From Bacillota bacterium (lineage in GTDB: Bacteria; Bacillota; Sulfobacillia; JAJZYS01; JAJYTV01), in NCBI GenBank assembly GCA_021793315.1, contig JAJYSZ010000020.1, forward strand, positions 1 through 40,223: DNA of 40,223 nucleotides, in the 5' to 3' direction. This document shows positions 1-8,970 of this stretch, in pieces (position 1 is the stretch's first letter; each line of letters starts with the position of its first letter). The notes beneath the pieces are model-generated. The model saw nothing but the letters and a program-made list of their open reading frames with translations. It made no database searches and was not told the DNA's origin. Made by a program: the position numbers and the translations under genes.

Positions 1-42
1 GCACTGATCGAGTGGCAGCAACACCATGAGGGGGGGGAGTAG
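1..42 (+). CDS. C-terminal end of an upstream gene (partial)
   Basis: Frame 1 is open from the window edge and ends at a TAG at 40-42, leaving only 13 residues (ALIEWQQHHEGGE). The stop sits inside the G-rich ribosome site of the next gene, which is typical of tight operon spacing. In related spore formers the gene before this small protein and der encodes the YIEGIA membrane protein, so this could be its tail. That identity is inferred from context only. Confidence 0.35.
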   Translation, partial: ALIEWQQHHEGGE

Positions 43-48
43 CCAGCA

Positions 49-249
49 ATGGCCGGTCTTCCGGAAAGCGGCAGCATCTACGCGATCGTCACCCTCAAGT
101 CGCCCCAGGAGGTCCAAGGCGGGGTCTCGCCGGTGTTCTACGTCAAGACGCAGCAGGAGCAGGAGCACATCGCCATGTGGATCGCCCGGATCACCGGGGT
201 GGCGGTGCACGACCTGCACGACGGAACGTGGTTGCTGATTCCGGTATAG
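49..249 (+). CDS. Small conserved protein, likely capping subunit for YIEGIA
   Basis: This 66-residue soluble protein starts at an ATG 9 bases after a G-rich Shine-Dalgarno (GGGGGGGAG). It has a short beta-rich start (YAIVTLKSP), a central PVFYVK strand, a QEQEHIAMWI helix and a closing hydrophobic strand (WLLIPV). Length, composition and place just before der resemble the small 'capping complex subunit for YIEGIA' proteins of Clostridia-like spore formers, which accompany the sporulation-associated YIEGIA membrane protein. The match is from memory of the family pattern. The molecular role is not established here. Confidence 0.55.
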   Translation: MAGLPESGSIYAIVTLKSPQEVQGGVSPVFYVKTQQEQEHIAMWIARITGVAVHDLHDGTWLLIPV

Positions 250-274
250 GGGGATTCGTGCCAATCGAGGGCGA

Positions 275-1630
275 ATGCAGGTCAACATGAGCAACGAGCA
301 GGAATTGCCGGTCGTCGCAATCGTCGGCCGGCCCAACGTGGGCAAGTCCTCCCTGATGAACCGACTCGCTCAGCGCCGGGTGGCGCTCGTAGAAGAGACG
401 GCCGGCGTCACGCGCGACCGCATCTACGCCCCCTGTACCTGGCGCGCGCGCAGCTTTCTTCTCGTGGACACCGGCGGCCTCTCGGACGAGGACCAGTTCT
501 GGCAGGCCATCGCCCATCAGGTCGGGGAGGCCATCGCCGAGGCGGCACTGGTTCTGTTCGTCGTGGACGCCCGCCTGCCGCTCACGGCCGAGGACGAGGA
601 GGTGGCGCACCGCATGCGCCGGCTCGGCAAGCCGGTGCTGCTGGTCGCCAACAAGGCCGAGAGCCGACATCTCGACACAAGCGACGTCTACCGGCTTGGC
701 CTCGGCGAGCCCTACTTCGTGTCGGCCGCCCACGGCCACGGCACGGGCGATCTGCTCGACGCCATCATCGAGAAGCTGGACATGCAGCCCGCGGAGGTCG
801 GCGACGAAGAGGAGGAGCCGGAAGACCGCCCGCTGCGGGTCGCCATCGTCGGCCGCCCGAACGCCGGGAAGTCGACCCTCGTCAACCGCGCGCTCGGAAG
901 CCAGCGCATGACCGTCTCGGAGGTGCCGGGCACCACCACCGATGCGGTGGACGTCGAGGTGCAGGTCCGGGGCAGGCGCTTTCTCCTGATCGACACGGCG
1001 GGGCTCAGGCGCCCGGCGCGCATCGACGCGCGTCTCGAGGAGCTCGCGGGCCTGCACGCGCGCAAGGCGATCTCGCGCGCGGACGTGGCTGTGCTCCTGC
1101 TTGCGGCGGATGATGGTCTGACCGAACAGGACAAGCGCATCGTCAAGCTCGCGGGGGATGCCGGCATCGGTCTCGTGATCGGAGTCAACAAGTGGGACGC
1201 CCGCGAGCACGAAGCGCGCGAGGCCGACACCCTGCTGGCCGAACTGCGCCGTGCCCTGCCCGCGGCCGATTACGCGCCGATCGTCTTCCTGTCGGGACTC
1301 ACGGGCCTGCACGTCGACAAGCTCTTCGCGGAGATCGGCCGCGTCGGTGCGCAGATCGACCTGCGCATGCCGACCGCGCAGCTGAACCGCGAGATTGAAG
1401 AGTCCCTCTACCAGCAGCCGCCGCCGTCCGTCAAGGGCAGGCAGCTCAAGGTGCTCTACGCGACGCAGGTGGGCAGGCGCCCGCCACACGTCGTCCTGTT
1501 CGTGAACGATCCGGCGCTCTGCCACTTCTCCTACTTGCGCTACATTGAAAACCGGCTGCGCCAGGCCTTCGACCTGCACCTGGCGCCGCTGCGCATCACC
1601 TTGCGCAAGAGGGGAGGACGGCCGCGGTGA
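275..1630 (+). CDS. der: Ribosome biogenesis GTPase Der (EngA)
   Basis: This is an essential double GTPase that acts in late 50S subunit maturation. It is 451 residues long, the usual length. G domain 1 has GRPNVGKS at residues 18-25, the TAGVTRDR switch and DTGG. G domain 2 has GRPNAGKS and DTAG, with a normal NKWD. A C-terminal KH-like domain carries the family signature ATQVGRRPPHVVLFVNDP followed by HFSYLRYIENRLR. Two details differ from the common pattern: the G4 motif of domain 1 reads NKAE rather than NKxD, and switch I of domain 2 reads GTTTDAVD where GTTRDA is usual. An ATG at 287 is an alternative start; both starts have a short-spaced AGG-type ribosome site. The stop overlaps the GTG of plsY by 4 bases. 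Confidence 0.95.
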   Translation: MQVNMSNEQELPVVAIVGRPNVGKSSLMNRLAQRRVALVEETAGVTRDRIYAPCTWRARSFLLVDTGGLSDEDQFWQAIAHQVGEAIAEAALVLFVVDARLPLTAEDEEVAHRMRRLGKPVLLVANKAESRHLDTSDVYRLGLGEPYFVSAAHGHGTGDLLDAIIEKLDMQPAEVGDEEEEPEDRPLRVAIVGRPNAGKSTLVNRALGSQRMTVSEVPGTTTDAVDVEVQVRGRRFLLIDTAGLRRPARIDARLEELAGLHARKAISRADVAVLLLAADDGLTEQDKRIVKLAGDAGIGLVIGVNKWDAREHEAREADTLLAELRRALPAADYAPIVFLSGLTGLHVDKLFAEIGRVGAQIDLRMPTAQLNREIEESLYQQPPPSVKGRQLKVLYATQVGRRPPHVVLFVNDPALCHFSYLRYIENRLRQAFDLHLAPLRITLRKRGGRPR

Positions 1631-2217
1631 ACGTCGTGCTCGCCGCCATCGCCGGCTACCTGCTCGGCTCGATCCCCTTCGGCGTGGTCGCCGCCAGGCA
1701 GGCAGGTCGCGACATCCTGCACGAAGGTTCCGGCAACCCGGGGGCCACCAACGCCTTGCGAGTGATGGGTCCCTACTGGGCCCTCGCGGTCCTGGTCGGC
1801 GACGCGGGCAAGGGCATCCTGGCGGCCTACGTTGGCTGGAAGCTCGGCGGGCCGGTGGGCAGCGCCCTCGCGGGAGCCGCCGCGGCCGTGGGGCATGCCT
1901 ACTCGCTCTTCCTGCGCGGCCAGGGCGGCAAGGTGGTCGCCGTCTCCCTCGGCGTACTCCTCTTCTGGGGCTGGCCGCTGCTCGTCGGTGCGCTGATCGT
2001 GTTCCTGATCGTGCTCGGCCTGACGCGCATCGTATCGCTCGCCTCGATGCTGGCAGCCCTGGCGGCGGCCGTCCTGGCGGCGGCAGGCCTGCCACCCCTT
2101 TCGCCGGCTCTGCGCTACGGCGTCTTCTTCCTGGTGCTGCTGCTGATCTGGCGACACCGCCCGAACATCACGCGCCTCCTGCGCCACGAGGAGAAGCGCC
2201 TGGGGAGCCACGGTTGA
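1627..2217 (+). CDS. plsY: Acyl-phosphate:glycerol-3-phosphate acyltransferase PlsY
   Basis: This integral membrane enzyme transfers an acyl group from acyl-phosphate to glycerol-3-phosphate, the first step of phospholipid synthesis in most Gram-positive bacteria. It has 196 residues, is strongly hydrophobic and has about five membrane segments. Family loops are visible: GYLLGSIPFG at the N-terminus, GSGNPGATNALR (substrate loop) and GHAYSLF followed by GGKV, where GGKG is commoner. The GTG start overlaps the der stop (GTGA) and the TGA stop overlaps the TTG of gpsA. The product of GpsA is the PlsY substrate, so the pair forms a lipid-precursor module translated in step. Confidence 0.93.
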   Translation: MNVVLAAIAGYLLGSIPFGVVAARQAGRDILHEGSGNPGATNALRVMGPYWALAVLVGDAGKGILAAYVGWKLGGPVGSALAGAAAAVGHAYSLFLRGQGGKVVAVSLGVLLFWGWPLLVGALIVFLIVLGLTRIVSLASMLAALAAAVLAAAGLPPLSPALRYGVFFLVLLLIWRHRPNITRLLRHEEKRLGSHG

Positions 2218-3203
2218 GCCGTATCACCGTGCTCGGCGCGGGGGGCTTCGGTACAGCCCTCTCGCTCCACCTCGCGCGCTGTGGCCATGAGGTGGCCCTC
2301 TACGCCCGCCGCCGGTCCTTCGCCGAGGAACTTGCCGATCTGAGGGAGAATCGCCCCTACCTGCCGGGCGTGAAGCTGACGCCGGCGGTCATGCCGTGCG
2401 GCGACCTCGGCTTGGCGCTCAAAGGAGCCCAGGCGCTGATCCTCGCCGTGCCCTCGCAGCATCTGCGCGCCACCGTGCAGGAACTCGCGGCGTACGCCGT
2501 GCCGCCTCTCGTGATCGACACAGCGAAGGGTCTTGAGCTCGGCAGCCTCCTGCGCATGTCCGAACTGCTTGCGCAGGCCGGCATCGACGCTGTGGCTCTG
2601 AGCGGGCCGAGCCACGCCGAGGAAGTGGCCGTCGGCCAACCGACGGCCGTCGTCGTGGCGCACCCCGACGGCGCGCGCCGCGCGGCCGCACAGAGCCTCC
2701 TGCACGGGCCCGGCCTGCGCGTCTACTCGTCGCCCGACCGGGCCGGCGTCGAACTCGGCGGCGCGCTCAAGAATGTTCTGGCGCTGGCCTCCGGCGTCAG
2801 CGAGGGCCTCGAGCTCGGCGACAACCTGCGGGCCGCGCTCCTCACGCGAGGGCTGGCCGAGATCACGCGGCTCGGCGCTGCCTGCGGCGCGCAGGCGGCC
2901 ACCTTCGCAGGCCTTGCCGGCCTCGGCGACCTGCTCGCAACCGTGATGAGTTCGCACAGCCGCAACCGCAGGGCAGGCATCGCGCTTGGCCGGGGTATGC
3001 GGCTCGAGGAGGTTCTGCAGGCCTCGCCGATGGTGGTCGAGGGGGTGCCCGCGACGAAGGCGGCCCTCGATCTGGCGCGGCGGCACGGGCAGGATCTGCC
3101 GATCGCGGCAGCCTTGGCGCGCCTCCTTTTTGAAGGCGCGGACCCGCGCCAGGAGATCGAGATTCTTCTGGCGCGCGCGTTCAAAGAAGAGGAACGCTGG
3201 TAA
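2214..3203 (+). CDS. gpsA: Glycerol-3-phosphate dehydrogenase [NAD(P)+] GpsA
   Basis: This cytosolic enzyme reduces dihydroxyacetone phosphate to sn-glycerol-3-phosphate for membrane lipid synthesis. The product has 329 residues, the normal size. It opens with the Rossmann motif GAGGFGTAL (residues 8-16), followed by AVPSQHLR, SGPSHAEEVA, the catalytic-lysine region GGALKNVLA and the GLAGLGDLLAT plus SRNRRAG substrate loop. The TTG start at 2214 was chosen because it lies in a TTGA overlap with plsY, has a GGGGAG site upstream and begins directly with the first beta strand. Confidence 0.95.
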   Translation: MSRITVLGAGGFGTALSLHLARCGHEVALYARRRSFAEELADLRENRPYLPGVKLTPAVMPCGDLGLALKGAQALILAVPSQHLRATVQELAAYAVPPLVIDTAKGLELGSLLRMSELLAQAGIDAVALSGPSHAEEVAVGQPTAVVVAHPDGARRAAAQSLLHGPGLRVYSSPDRAGVELGGALKNVLALASGVSEGLELGDNLRAALLTRGLAEITRLGAACGAQAATFAGLAGLGDLLATVMSSHSRNRRAGIALGRGMRLEEVLQASPMVVEGVPATKAALDLARRHGQDLPIAAALARLLFEGADPRQEIEILLARAFKEEERW

Positions 3204-3273
3204 GGAGAGCGGCATATCCTTGGCCGCACCCGAGCCGGATCGACGCCGTTCGCCGGTCCTTGGGCCCATCCGG

Positions 3274-3301
3274 TCATAGTGCCCATCCACCTACATATGA
3301 T
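3274..3301 (+). promoter_or_regulatory. Candidate sigma-E promoter of spoIVA
   Basis: A -35-like TCATAGT (3274-3280) matches 6 of 7 positions of the KMATATT consensus. It is followed after 13 bases by CATATGAT (3294-3301), close to the CATACAAT -10. In Bacillus, spoIVA is transcribed in the mother cell by sigma E, so motif, spacing and position agree. Transcription would start near 3308, leaving a 5' leader of about 70 bases. Assignment is by eye. Confidence 0.5.
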
Positions 3302-3376
3302 GAACCGTCCAATCCGGCTTCCCCCGGACCGCGTTCTTGTGCGCGGCCGGCACCGGAGGGTACGGGAGGGGTAGGG

Positions 3377-4855
3377 GTGGAGCAGTTCGACATCTTGCAG
3401 GATGTCGCGCAGAGGACGGGGGGCGACATCTACATCGGTGTCGTCGGGCCCGTGCGCAGCGGCAAGTCGACGTTGATCCGCCGCATCATGGAACTCGCGG
3501 TGCTGCCCAACATCACCGACGAGAACGAGCAGGAGCGGGCGCGCGACGCCATGCCCCAGGGCGGCACAGGCCGCCAGGTCATGACGACCGAGCCCAAGTT
3601 CATCCCCGACGAGGGCGTCGAGATCGAGCTGGAGGAAGGCGTGCACTGCCGCATCCGCTTGGTCGACTGCGTCGGCTACGCCGTTGAGGGCGCCATCGGC
3701 TACACCGAGGACGAAGCTCCCCGCATGGTCGACACGCCGTGGTTCGACCACCCGGTACCGTTCGCGGAAGCGGCCCAGACCGGAACCCGCAAGGTGATCG
3801 CAGACCATTCCACGATCGGCGTCGTAGTGGGCACGGACGGTTCTGTGACGGGACTGCCGCGCCTTGCCTACGAGCCTGCCGAGGCGCAGGTGGTGGCGGA
3901 GCTGACGGAACTCGGCAAGCCGTTCGTCGTCGTGCTCAACTCCGCGCATCCCTACGCGCAGGAGACGCTCGAGCTGGCCCACGACCTCGAGCAGAAGTAC
4001 GGCGTACCCGTGCTGCCGCTCTCCGCGCAGGACCTGACCGGAGAAGACCTGCAGGTTCTGCTCGAGCAGCTCCTGTACGAGTTCCCGGTCCGCGAGGTCG
4101 TGATCGCCCTTCCGGATTGGGTACAGGAGCTCGAAAGCGGCTACCCGCTGCGCGACCGCTTCGAAAGCGCCGTCCGCGAAGCCCAGGCGGGCATCCGCCG
4201 CGTACGCGACGTCGACAGCGCTGTCGACCAGCTGGCGGGGTTCGAACTTGCGGACCGCGTGCAGCTCACGGAACTCGACCTGGGCGACGGCGTGGCGCAC
4301 ATCGCCTTGTCTGCCCGGCCCGGGCTCTTCTTCCAGACGCTCACGGACCTCTACGGCGAGCCGATCTCCGGCGAACCCGACCTGATGCGCGCCTGGCAGG
4401 GCATGGTCGTAGCCAAGCGGGGCTACGACCAGGTGGCCGAGGCCCTCGAACAGGTGCATGACACCGGCTACGGCCTCGTCGCGCCGCGCCTCGACGAGAT
4501 GGCGTTCGAGGAGCCTGAGCTGATCAAGATGGGCAGCCGCTTCGGCGTGCGGCTGCGGGCCATGGCGCCGTCCATCCACATGATCCGCGCCGACGTCGAG
4601 ACCGAAGTGACGCCGATCATCGGCACCGAGCGGCAGAGCGAGGAGCTCGTGCACTACCTCCTGACGAAGTTCGAGGACGACCCGAAGAAGATCTGGGAGT
4701 CCGACATCTTCGGCAAGTCGCTCAGCGAGCTCGTGCGCGAGGGCATCCAGAACAAGCTCGTCCGCATGCCCGATCAGGCGCAGCAGAAGCTGCGCGAGAC
4801 GCTCGAGCGCATCGTCAACGAGGGCAGCGGCGGCCTGATCTGCATCATCGTCTGA
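3377..4855 (+). CDS. spoIVA: Stage IV sporulation protein A (spore coat ATPase)
   Basis: SpoIVA is a mother-cell ATPase that polymerises on the outer forespore membrane and forms the basement layer of the spore coat. The GTG at 3377 was chosen because it follows a GGGAGGGG site and gives a 492-residue protein, the same length as in Bacillus subtilis. Residues 24-32 hold the Walker A sequence GPVRSGKST with Lys30 at the expected place; the Walker B-like DCVGY follows near residue 97. The protein ends in GSGGLICIIV, the conserved hydrophobic tail needed for polymerisation. Its presence is the strongest single sign that the organism makes endospores. Confidence 0.97.
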   Translation: MEQFDILQDVAQRTGGDIYIGVVGPVRSGKSTLIRRIMELAVLPNITDENEQERARDAMPQGGTGRQVMTTEPKFIPDEGVEIELEEGVHCRIRLVDCVGYAVEGAIGYTEDEAPRMVDTPWFDHPVPFAEAAQTGTRKVIADHSTIGVVVGTDGSVTGLPRLAYEPAEAQVVAELTELGKPFVVVLNSAHPYAQETLELAHDLEQKYGVPVLPLSAQDLTGEDLQVLLEQLLYEFPVREVVIALPDWVQELESGYPLRDRFESAVREAQAGIRRVRDVDSAVDQLAGFELADRVQLTELDLGDGVAHIALSARPGLFFQTLTDLYGEPISGEPDLMRAWQGMVVAKRGYDQVAEALEQVHDTGYGLVAPRLDEMAFEEPELIKMGSRFGVRLRAMAPSIHMIRADVETEVTPIIGTERQSEELVHYLLTKFEDDPKKIWESDIFGKSLSELVREGIQNKLVRMPDQAQQKLRETLERIVNEGSGGLICIIV

Positions 4856-4865
4856 AAAGCAGCGA

Positions 4866-4897
4866 GCGAGCCCCGGACGCGTGCGCCCAGGGCTCGC
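4866..4897 (+). terminator. Hairpin downstream of spoIVA
   Basis: GCGAGCCC (4866-4873) pairs perfectly with GGGCTCGC (4890-4897) across a 16-base loop, 11 bases after the spoIVA stop. No clear T-tract follows, so it is a possible terminator or mRNA 3' stabiliser. Confidence 0.4.
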
Positions 4898-4977
4898 AAG
4901 CCGTCCTTGCCGCCCATCGCCGCCGTCCCGCATCGTTCAGGCGCAGGCGCCCGACGCTTTGGTGTGATGGGGTGCAC

Positions 4978-5006
4978 TTGCGCCTTTGGCCGCGGCACAC
5001 TAACAT
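4978..5006 (+). promoter_or_regulatory. Sigma-A-type promoter for tRNA-Pro
   Basis: TTGCGC (4978-4983) and TAACAT (5001-5006) are separated by exactly 17 bases. The predicted start near 5012 lies just before the mature tRNA 5' end at 5018. Confidence 0.5.
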
Positions 5007-5017
5007 GGAGTGGTGAT

Positions 5018-5094
5018 CGGGCTGTGGCGCAGTTTGGTAGCGCGCTACCTTGGGGTGGTAGAGGTCGCGGGTTCGAGTCCCGCCAGTCCGACCA
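5018..5094 (+). tRNA. tRNA-Pro (anticodon GGG)
   Basis: The 77-base cloverleaf includes an encoded CCA end. The acceptor stem is CGGGCTG with CAGTCCG (one G-T pair). The D-arm has AGTTTGGTAGC, the anticodon stem CTACC/GGTAG closes the loop TTGGGGT giving anticodon GGG (codons CCC/CCU), and the T-arm reads GGTTCGAGTCC. It stands alone, with its own promoter and terminator. Confidence 0.95.
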
Positions 5095-5101
5095 GTTTTG
5101 C

Positions 5102-5137
5102 GGGAGCCGGTCCCCATGGGGCGGCTCCTTACTTATT
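5102..5137 (+). terminator. Intrinsic terminator of tRNA-Pro
   Basis: GGAGCCG (5103-5109) pairs with CGGCTCC (5122-5128), followed by the T-rich TTACTTATT. It overlaps the stop codon of the convergent rpiA gene, so the two units share a compact 3' junction. Confidence 0.65.
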
Positions 5138-5852
5138 GTCCTGATCGTGCATGGCCGCCTGCTCGGCGCAGAGAAATCCGTCGCACGCCTTGCGGCGATC
5201 CGACATAGGCCGCATCGGCCATGCCGGCGAAGTAGCCGGTATCGACGACGCCCGGCAGAGCGGCGGCGGTGGCGGCAAGCTCCTCGGGCTGCCTTGCCGA
5301 GGGGTCGCCGCAGTCGTAGAGCACGAGCCCGTCATCGCTTCGCCAGACGCGGCCGCTGGCCGTCCTGCGGACCGCGGCATGCAGGCCCGCCGCCTCGATC
5401 CGCCTCGCCGTCGCCTCATGCCCGAACGCGACCACCGCGACGGGGAGGGAGACTCCCCGGAGATCCTGGCGCAGCTTGTCCTCCTCGGCCACGATCACCC
5501 AGCGGCGGCACGCGACCGCGACAAGGCGCTCGCGCACCAGGGCGCCGCCGCCGCCCTTGATCAGCCGGAGATCCTCCGTGAGAAGGTCCGCTCCGTCGAA
5601 TCCCAGGTCGAGCTCTTCGATGTCGCCCTCACCGAGCAGGGAGATCCCTGCCGCCTGGGCCTGGCGGGCTGACGTCCGCGAAGCCGCGACGGCCGATACG
5701 ACCAGTCCCTCGAGGTCGATGCGCCTGCCGAGCGCTGCGATGACGGCAGCCACCGCACGCCCGCTGCCAAGCCCCAGGCGCATGCCTGAGCGCACTTCCC
5801 GGGCGGCCGCGGCGCTCGCCAATCCACGCGAAATCTGTTGCAATGGAGGCAA
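5133..5852 (-). CDS. rpiA: Ribose-5-phosphate isomerase A
   Basis: RpiA interconverts ribose-5-phosphate and ribulose-5-phosphate in the pentose phosphate pathway. The protein shows the phosphate loop GLGSG, the active-site DGAD, the catalytic-lysine loop KGGGGALVRE and a GVVDTGYF C-terminal segment. The usual TA after GSGS in the first loop is replaced by RAV. No ATG lies at the right place. The TTG at 5852 is preferred because a GGAGG (minus strand, 5867-5863) lies 10 bases before it, and the resulting 239 residues fit the family. A second in-frame TTG at 5843 and an ATG at 5897 are alternatives. The gene runs divergently from the pnt operon. Confidence 0.85.
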   Translation of the reverse strand: MPPLQQISRGLASAAAAREVRSGMRLGLGSGRAVAAVIAALGRRIDLEGLVVSAVAASRTSARQAQAAGISLLGEGDIEELDLGFDGADLLTEDLRLIKGGGGALVRERLVAVACRRWVIVAEEDKLRQDLRGVSLPVAVVAFGHEATARRIEAAGLHAAVRRTASGRVWRSDDGLVLYDCGDPSARQPEELAATAAALPGVVDTGYFAGMADAAYVGSPQGVRRISLRRAGGHARSGQ

Positions 5853-6011
5853 AGGGCAACAACCTCCGCAAAGGGTCAGCCTTTTGATCGCGCCCATTGG
5901 ATGGCCGATCGCTCTAGCGTACTGGGCCATGTGGGCAGGCTCCTTGGGGCCCTTGGGCCCTGCCTGCGGCGCAGCGCGAGTTTCTAAGGTACTTGGAGAG
6001 GTGGTGGCGCG

Positions 6012-7175
6012 GTGTACTTGAGTGTACCCCGGGAAATTCGACCCGGCGAGCGGCGTGTTGCACTCACGCCCGAGATGGTCGCGCAATTGGTGAAGAAGGG
6101 CCACAAGGTCGGGGTCGAGACGAACGCGGGGCTTGCGGCCCAATTGCCAGACGCGCTTTACAGCGCCGCAGGCGCCGAGATCCTGCCCGATGGCCAGACT
6201 GCTTACAAGCAGGCCGACATCATTCTTAAGGTGCGCGCACCCGAGAACTCCGAACTTTCATTCCTGAAGCCGGACAGTGTCGTCATCGGAACTCTCGGCC
6301 CCTTGAGCGAACCAGAAGTGGGTAGGCAGCTCGCCGATGCCAAGGTGACTTCCTTCAGCCTCGACCTGATGCCGCGCATCACGCGTGCACAGAGCATGGA
6401 CGTCCTCTCCTCCATGAGCACGGTCTCCGGCTATCGCGCCGTGCTCTCCGCGAACCTCCGGGTGGAGCGCTTCTTCCCGATGCTGATGACCGCAGCCGGA
6501 ACCATCGCTCCCGCCAAGTCGCTGATCCTGGGCGCCGGCGTCGCAGGCCTGCAGGCCATCGCGACGGCGAAGCGCCTTGGAGCCGTGGTTCAGGCCTTCG
6601 ACGTCCGTCCCGCCTCGCGCGAGCAGGTCGAGAGCCTGGGTGCCAGCTTCCTCAGTCTGCCCGTCGAGAACGCCGAGGCACAGGGCGGCTACGCGCGCGC
6701 CATGGGCGAGGACGAGGAGCAGCGCGAGCGCGAGCTGCTCGCGGAGCCCGTGCAGAAGGCCGACGTCGTGATCGCGACCGCCATGGTGCCGGGCCGCAAG
6801 GCCCCGCTGCTGATCGACGAGGCCATGGTGCGCTCGATGCACACCGGTGCGGTCATCGTGGACCTCGCGGCCGAAACCGGTGGCAACTGCGCCCTGACGG
6901 TCCCCGGCGAGGTCAAGGTGACGGAGGGCGGCGTGATCATCGACGGCACCCTCAACCTGCCCTCGACGATGCCGTCGCCGGCGAGCCAGCTGTACGCCCG
7001 CAATATGGTCACCTTCCTGAACCACCTGTTCGACACCTGGGCGAAGGACGCCGCGCATGCGGCCGACCTGGGTCCGGTTCCCGAGGACGACCAGATCCTG
7101 ATCGCCACGCGCCTCACGGCGAAGGGCGACGTGACCCACGCGCCGACGCGCGAGAAGCTCTCTGTAGCGAAGTAG
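6012..7175 (+). CDS. pntAA: NAD(P) transhydrogenase subunit alpha, part 1 (NAD(H)-binding)
   Basis: This is the soluble NAD(H)-binding domain I of the proton-translocating transhydrogenase, which uses the proton gradient to drive hydride transfer from NADH to NADP+. At 387 residues it matches the split alpha-1 form and is related to alanine dehydrogenase. Visible features are the start VPREIRPGERRVALTP, the MPRITRAQSMDVLSS stretch, the Rossmann loop GAGVAGLQAIATAKRLGA with FDVRP, and the RQVE-type loop here as REQVES. The GTG start follows GGAGAGG at 5996-6002. It leads a run of nine genes reading the same way to 13.1 kb. Confidence 0.95.
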   Translation: MYLSVPREIRPGERRVALTPEMVAQLVKKGHKVGVETNAGLAAQLPDALYSAAGAEILPDGQTAYKQADIILKVRAPENSELSFLKPDSVVIGTLGPLSEPEVGRQLADAKVTSFSLDLMPRITRAQSMDVLSSMSTVSGYRAVLSANLRVERFFPMLMTAAGTIAPAKSLILGAGVAGLQAIATAKRLGAVVQAFDVRPASREQVESLGASFLSLPVENAEAQGGYARAMGEDEEQRERELLAEPVQKADVVIATAMVPGRKAPLLIDEAMVRSMHTGAVIVDLAAETGGNCALTVPGEVKVTEGGVIIDGTLNLPSTMPSPASQLYARNMVTFLNHLFDTWAKDAAHAADLGPVPEDDQILIATRLTAKGDVTHAPTREKLSVAK

Positions 7176-7182
7176 AACGCGT

Positions 7183-7202
7183 GGCGCCCCGCAAGGGGCG
7201 CC
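7183..7202 (+). other. Perfect GNRA-capped hairpin between pntAA and pntAB
   Basis: GGCGCCCC (7183-7190), a GCAA tetraloop, and GGGGCGCC (7195-7202) form an all-GC 8-bp stem. No T-tract follows, so it is unlikely to stop transcription completely. It could set subunit ratio through RNA processing or stability. Confidence 0.55.
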
Positions 7203-7238
7203 TGCTCCAAATCCCTTGCAAGAGAGGTGCTTACCGCC

Positions 7239-7543
7239 GTGCATGCGAGCCTGCTGCAGGAGATCTTCTCCTTCGTGCTCGCCGTCTTCACCGGCTGGTC
7301 GCTGATCACGAAGGTGCCCCCCGTGCTGCACACGCCCTTGATGTCGGCCACGAACGCGATCCACGGAGTCCTTGTCGTCGGTGCCCTGATCGTCGTCTTC
7401 ACCGCTGCCGGCCCGTCGCAGATCGTCGTGGCGGCCCTGGCGCTGTTCCTCGCGACCCTGAACGTCGTGGGTGGCTTCGTCGTCACCGACCGCATGCTCG
7501 AGATGTTCCGCAAGAGTCCGACCGAGAAGGGGCAGGCCGCCAA

Positions 7544-7547
<4 letters not shown>
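7239..7547 (+). CDS. pntAB: NAD(P) transhydrogenase subunit alpha, part 2 (membrane)
   Basis: This 102-residue membrane subunit supplies the alpha-chain helices of the proton channel (domain II). It contains about three hydrophobic segments: FSFVLAVFTGW, GVLVVGALIVVF and IVVAALALFLATLNVVGGF, the last ending in VTDRMLEMF, typical of this subunit. The GTG at 7239 was preferred over an upstream GTG at 7227 because AGAGAGG (7221-7227) then serves as ribosome site and the product begins like the family. The stop overlaps pntB by 4 bases (GTGA). Confidence 0.92.
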
Positions 7548-8935
<1,388 letters not shown>

Positions 8936-8970
8936 AGAGGCTGCAAGGCCAGAAGGGGGAGTGACACGAG

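Noticed and set aside
275-1630. G4 motif NKAE instead of NKxD in the first GTPase domain of Der
   Set aside because: Glu at this place is familiar from Der of other bacterial groups, so it is a normal variant and not a sign of a dead domain.
191-2095. Long minus-strand open frame opposite der and plsY
   Set aside because: Arg/Ala/Pro-rich shadow with no family features; the plus-strand genes are unambiguous.
2723-4933. Very long open frame on the minus strand (over 700 codons) opposite gpsA and spoIVA
   Set aside because: Antisense shadow of GC-rich coding DNA; low-complexity Arg/Asp/His composition, no domain, and conserved genes on the other strand explain it.
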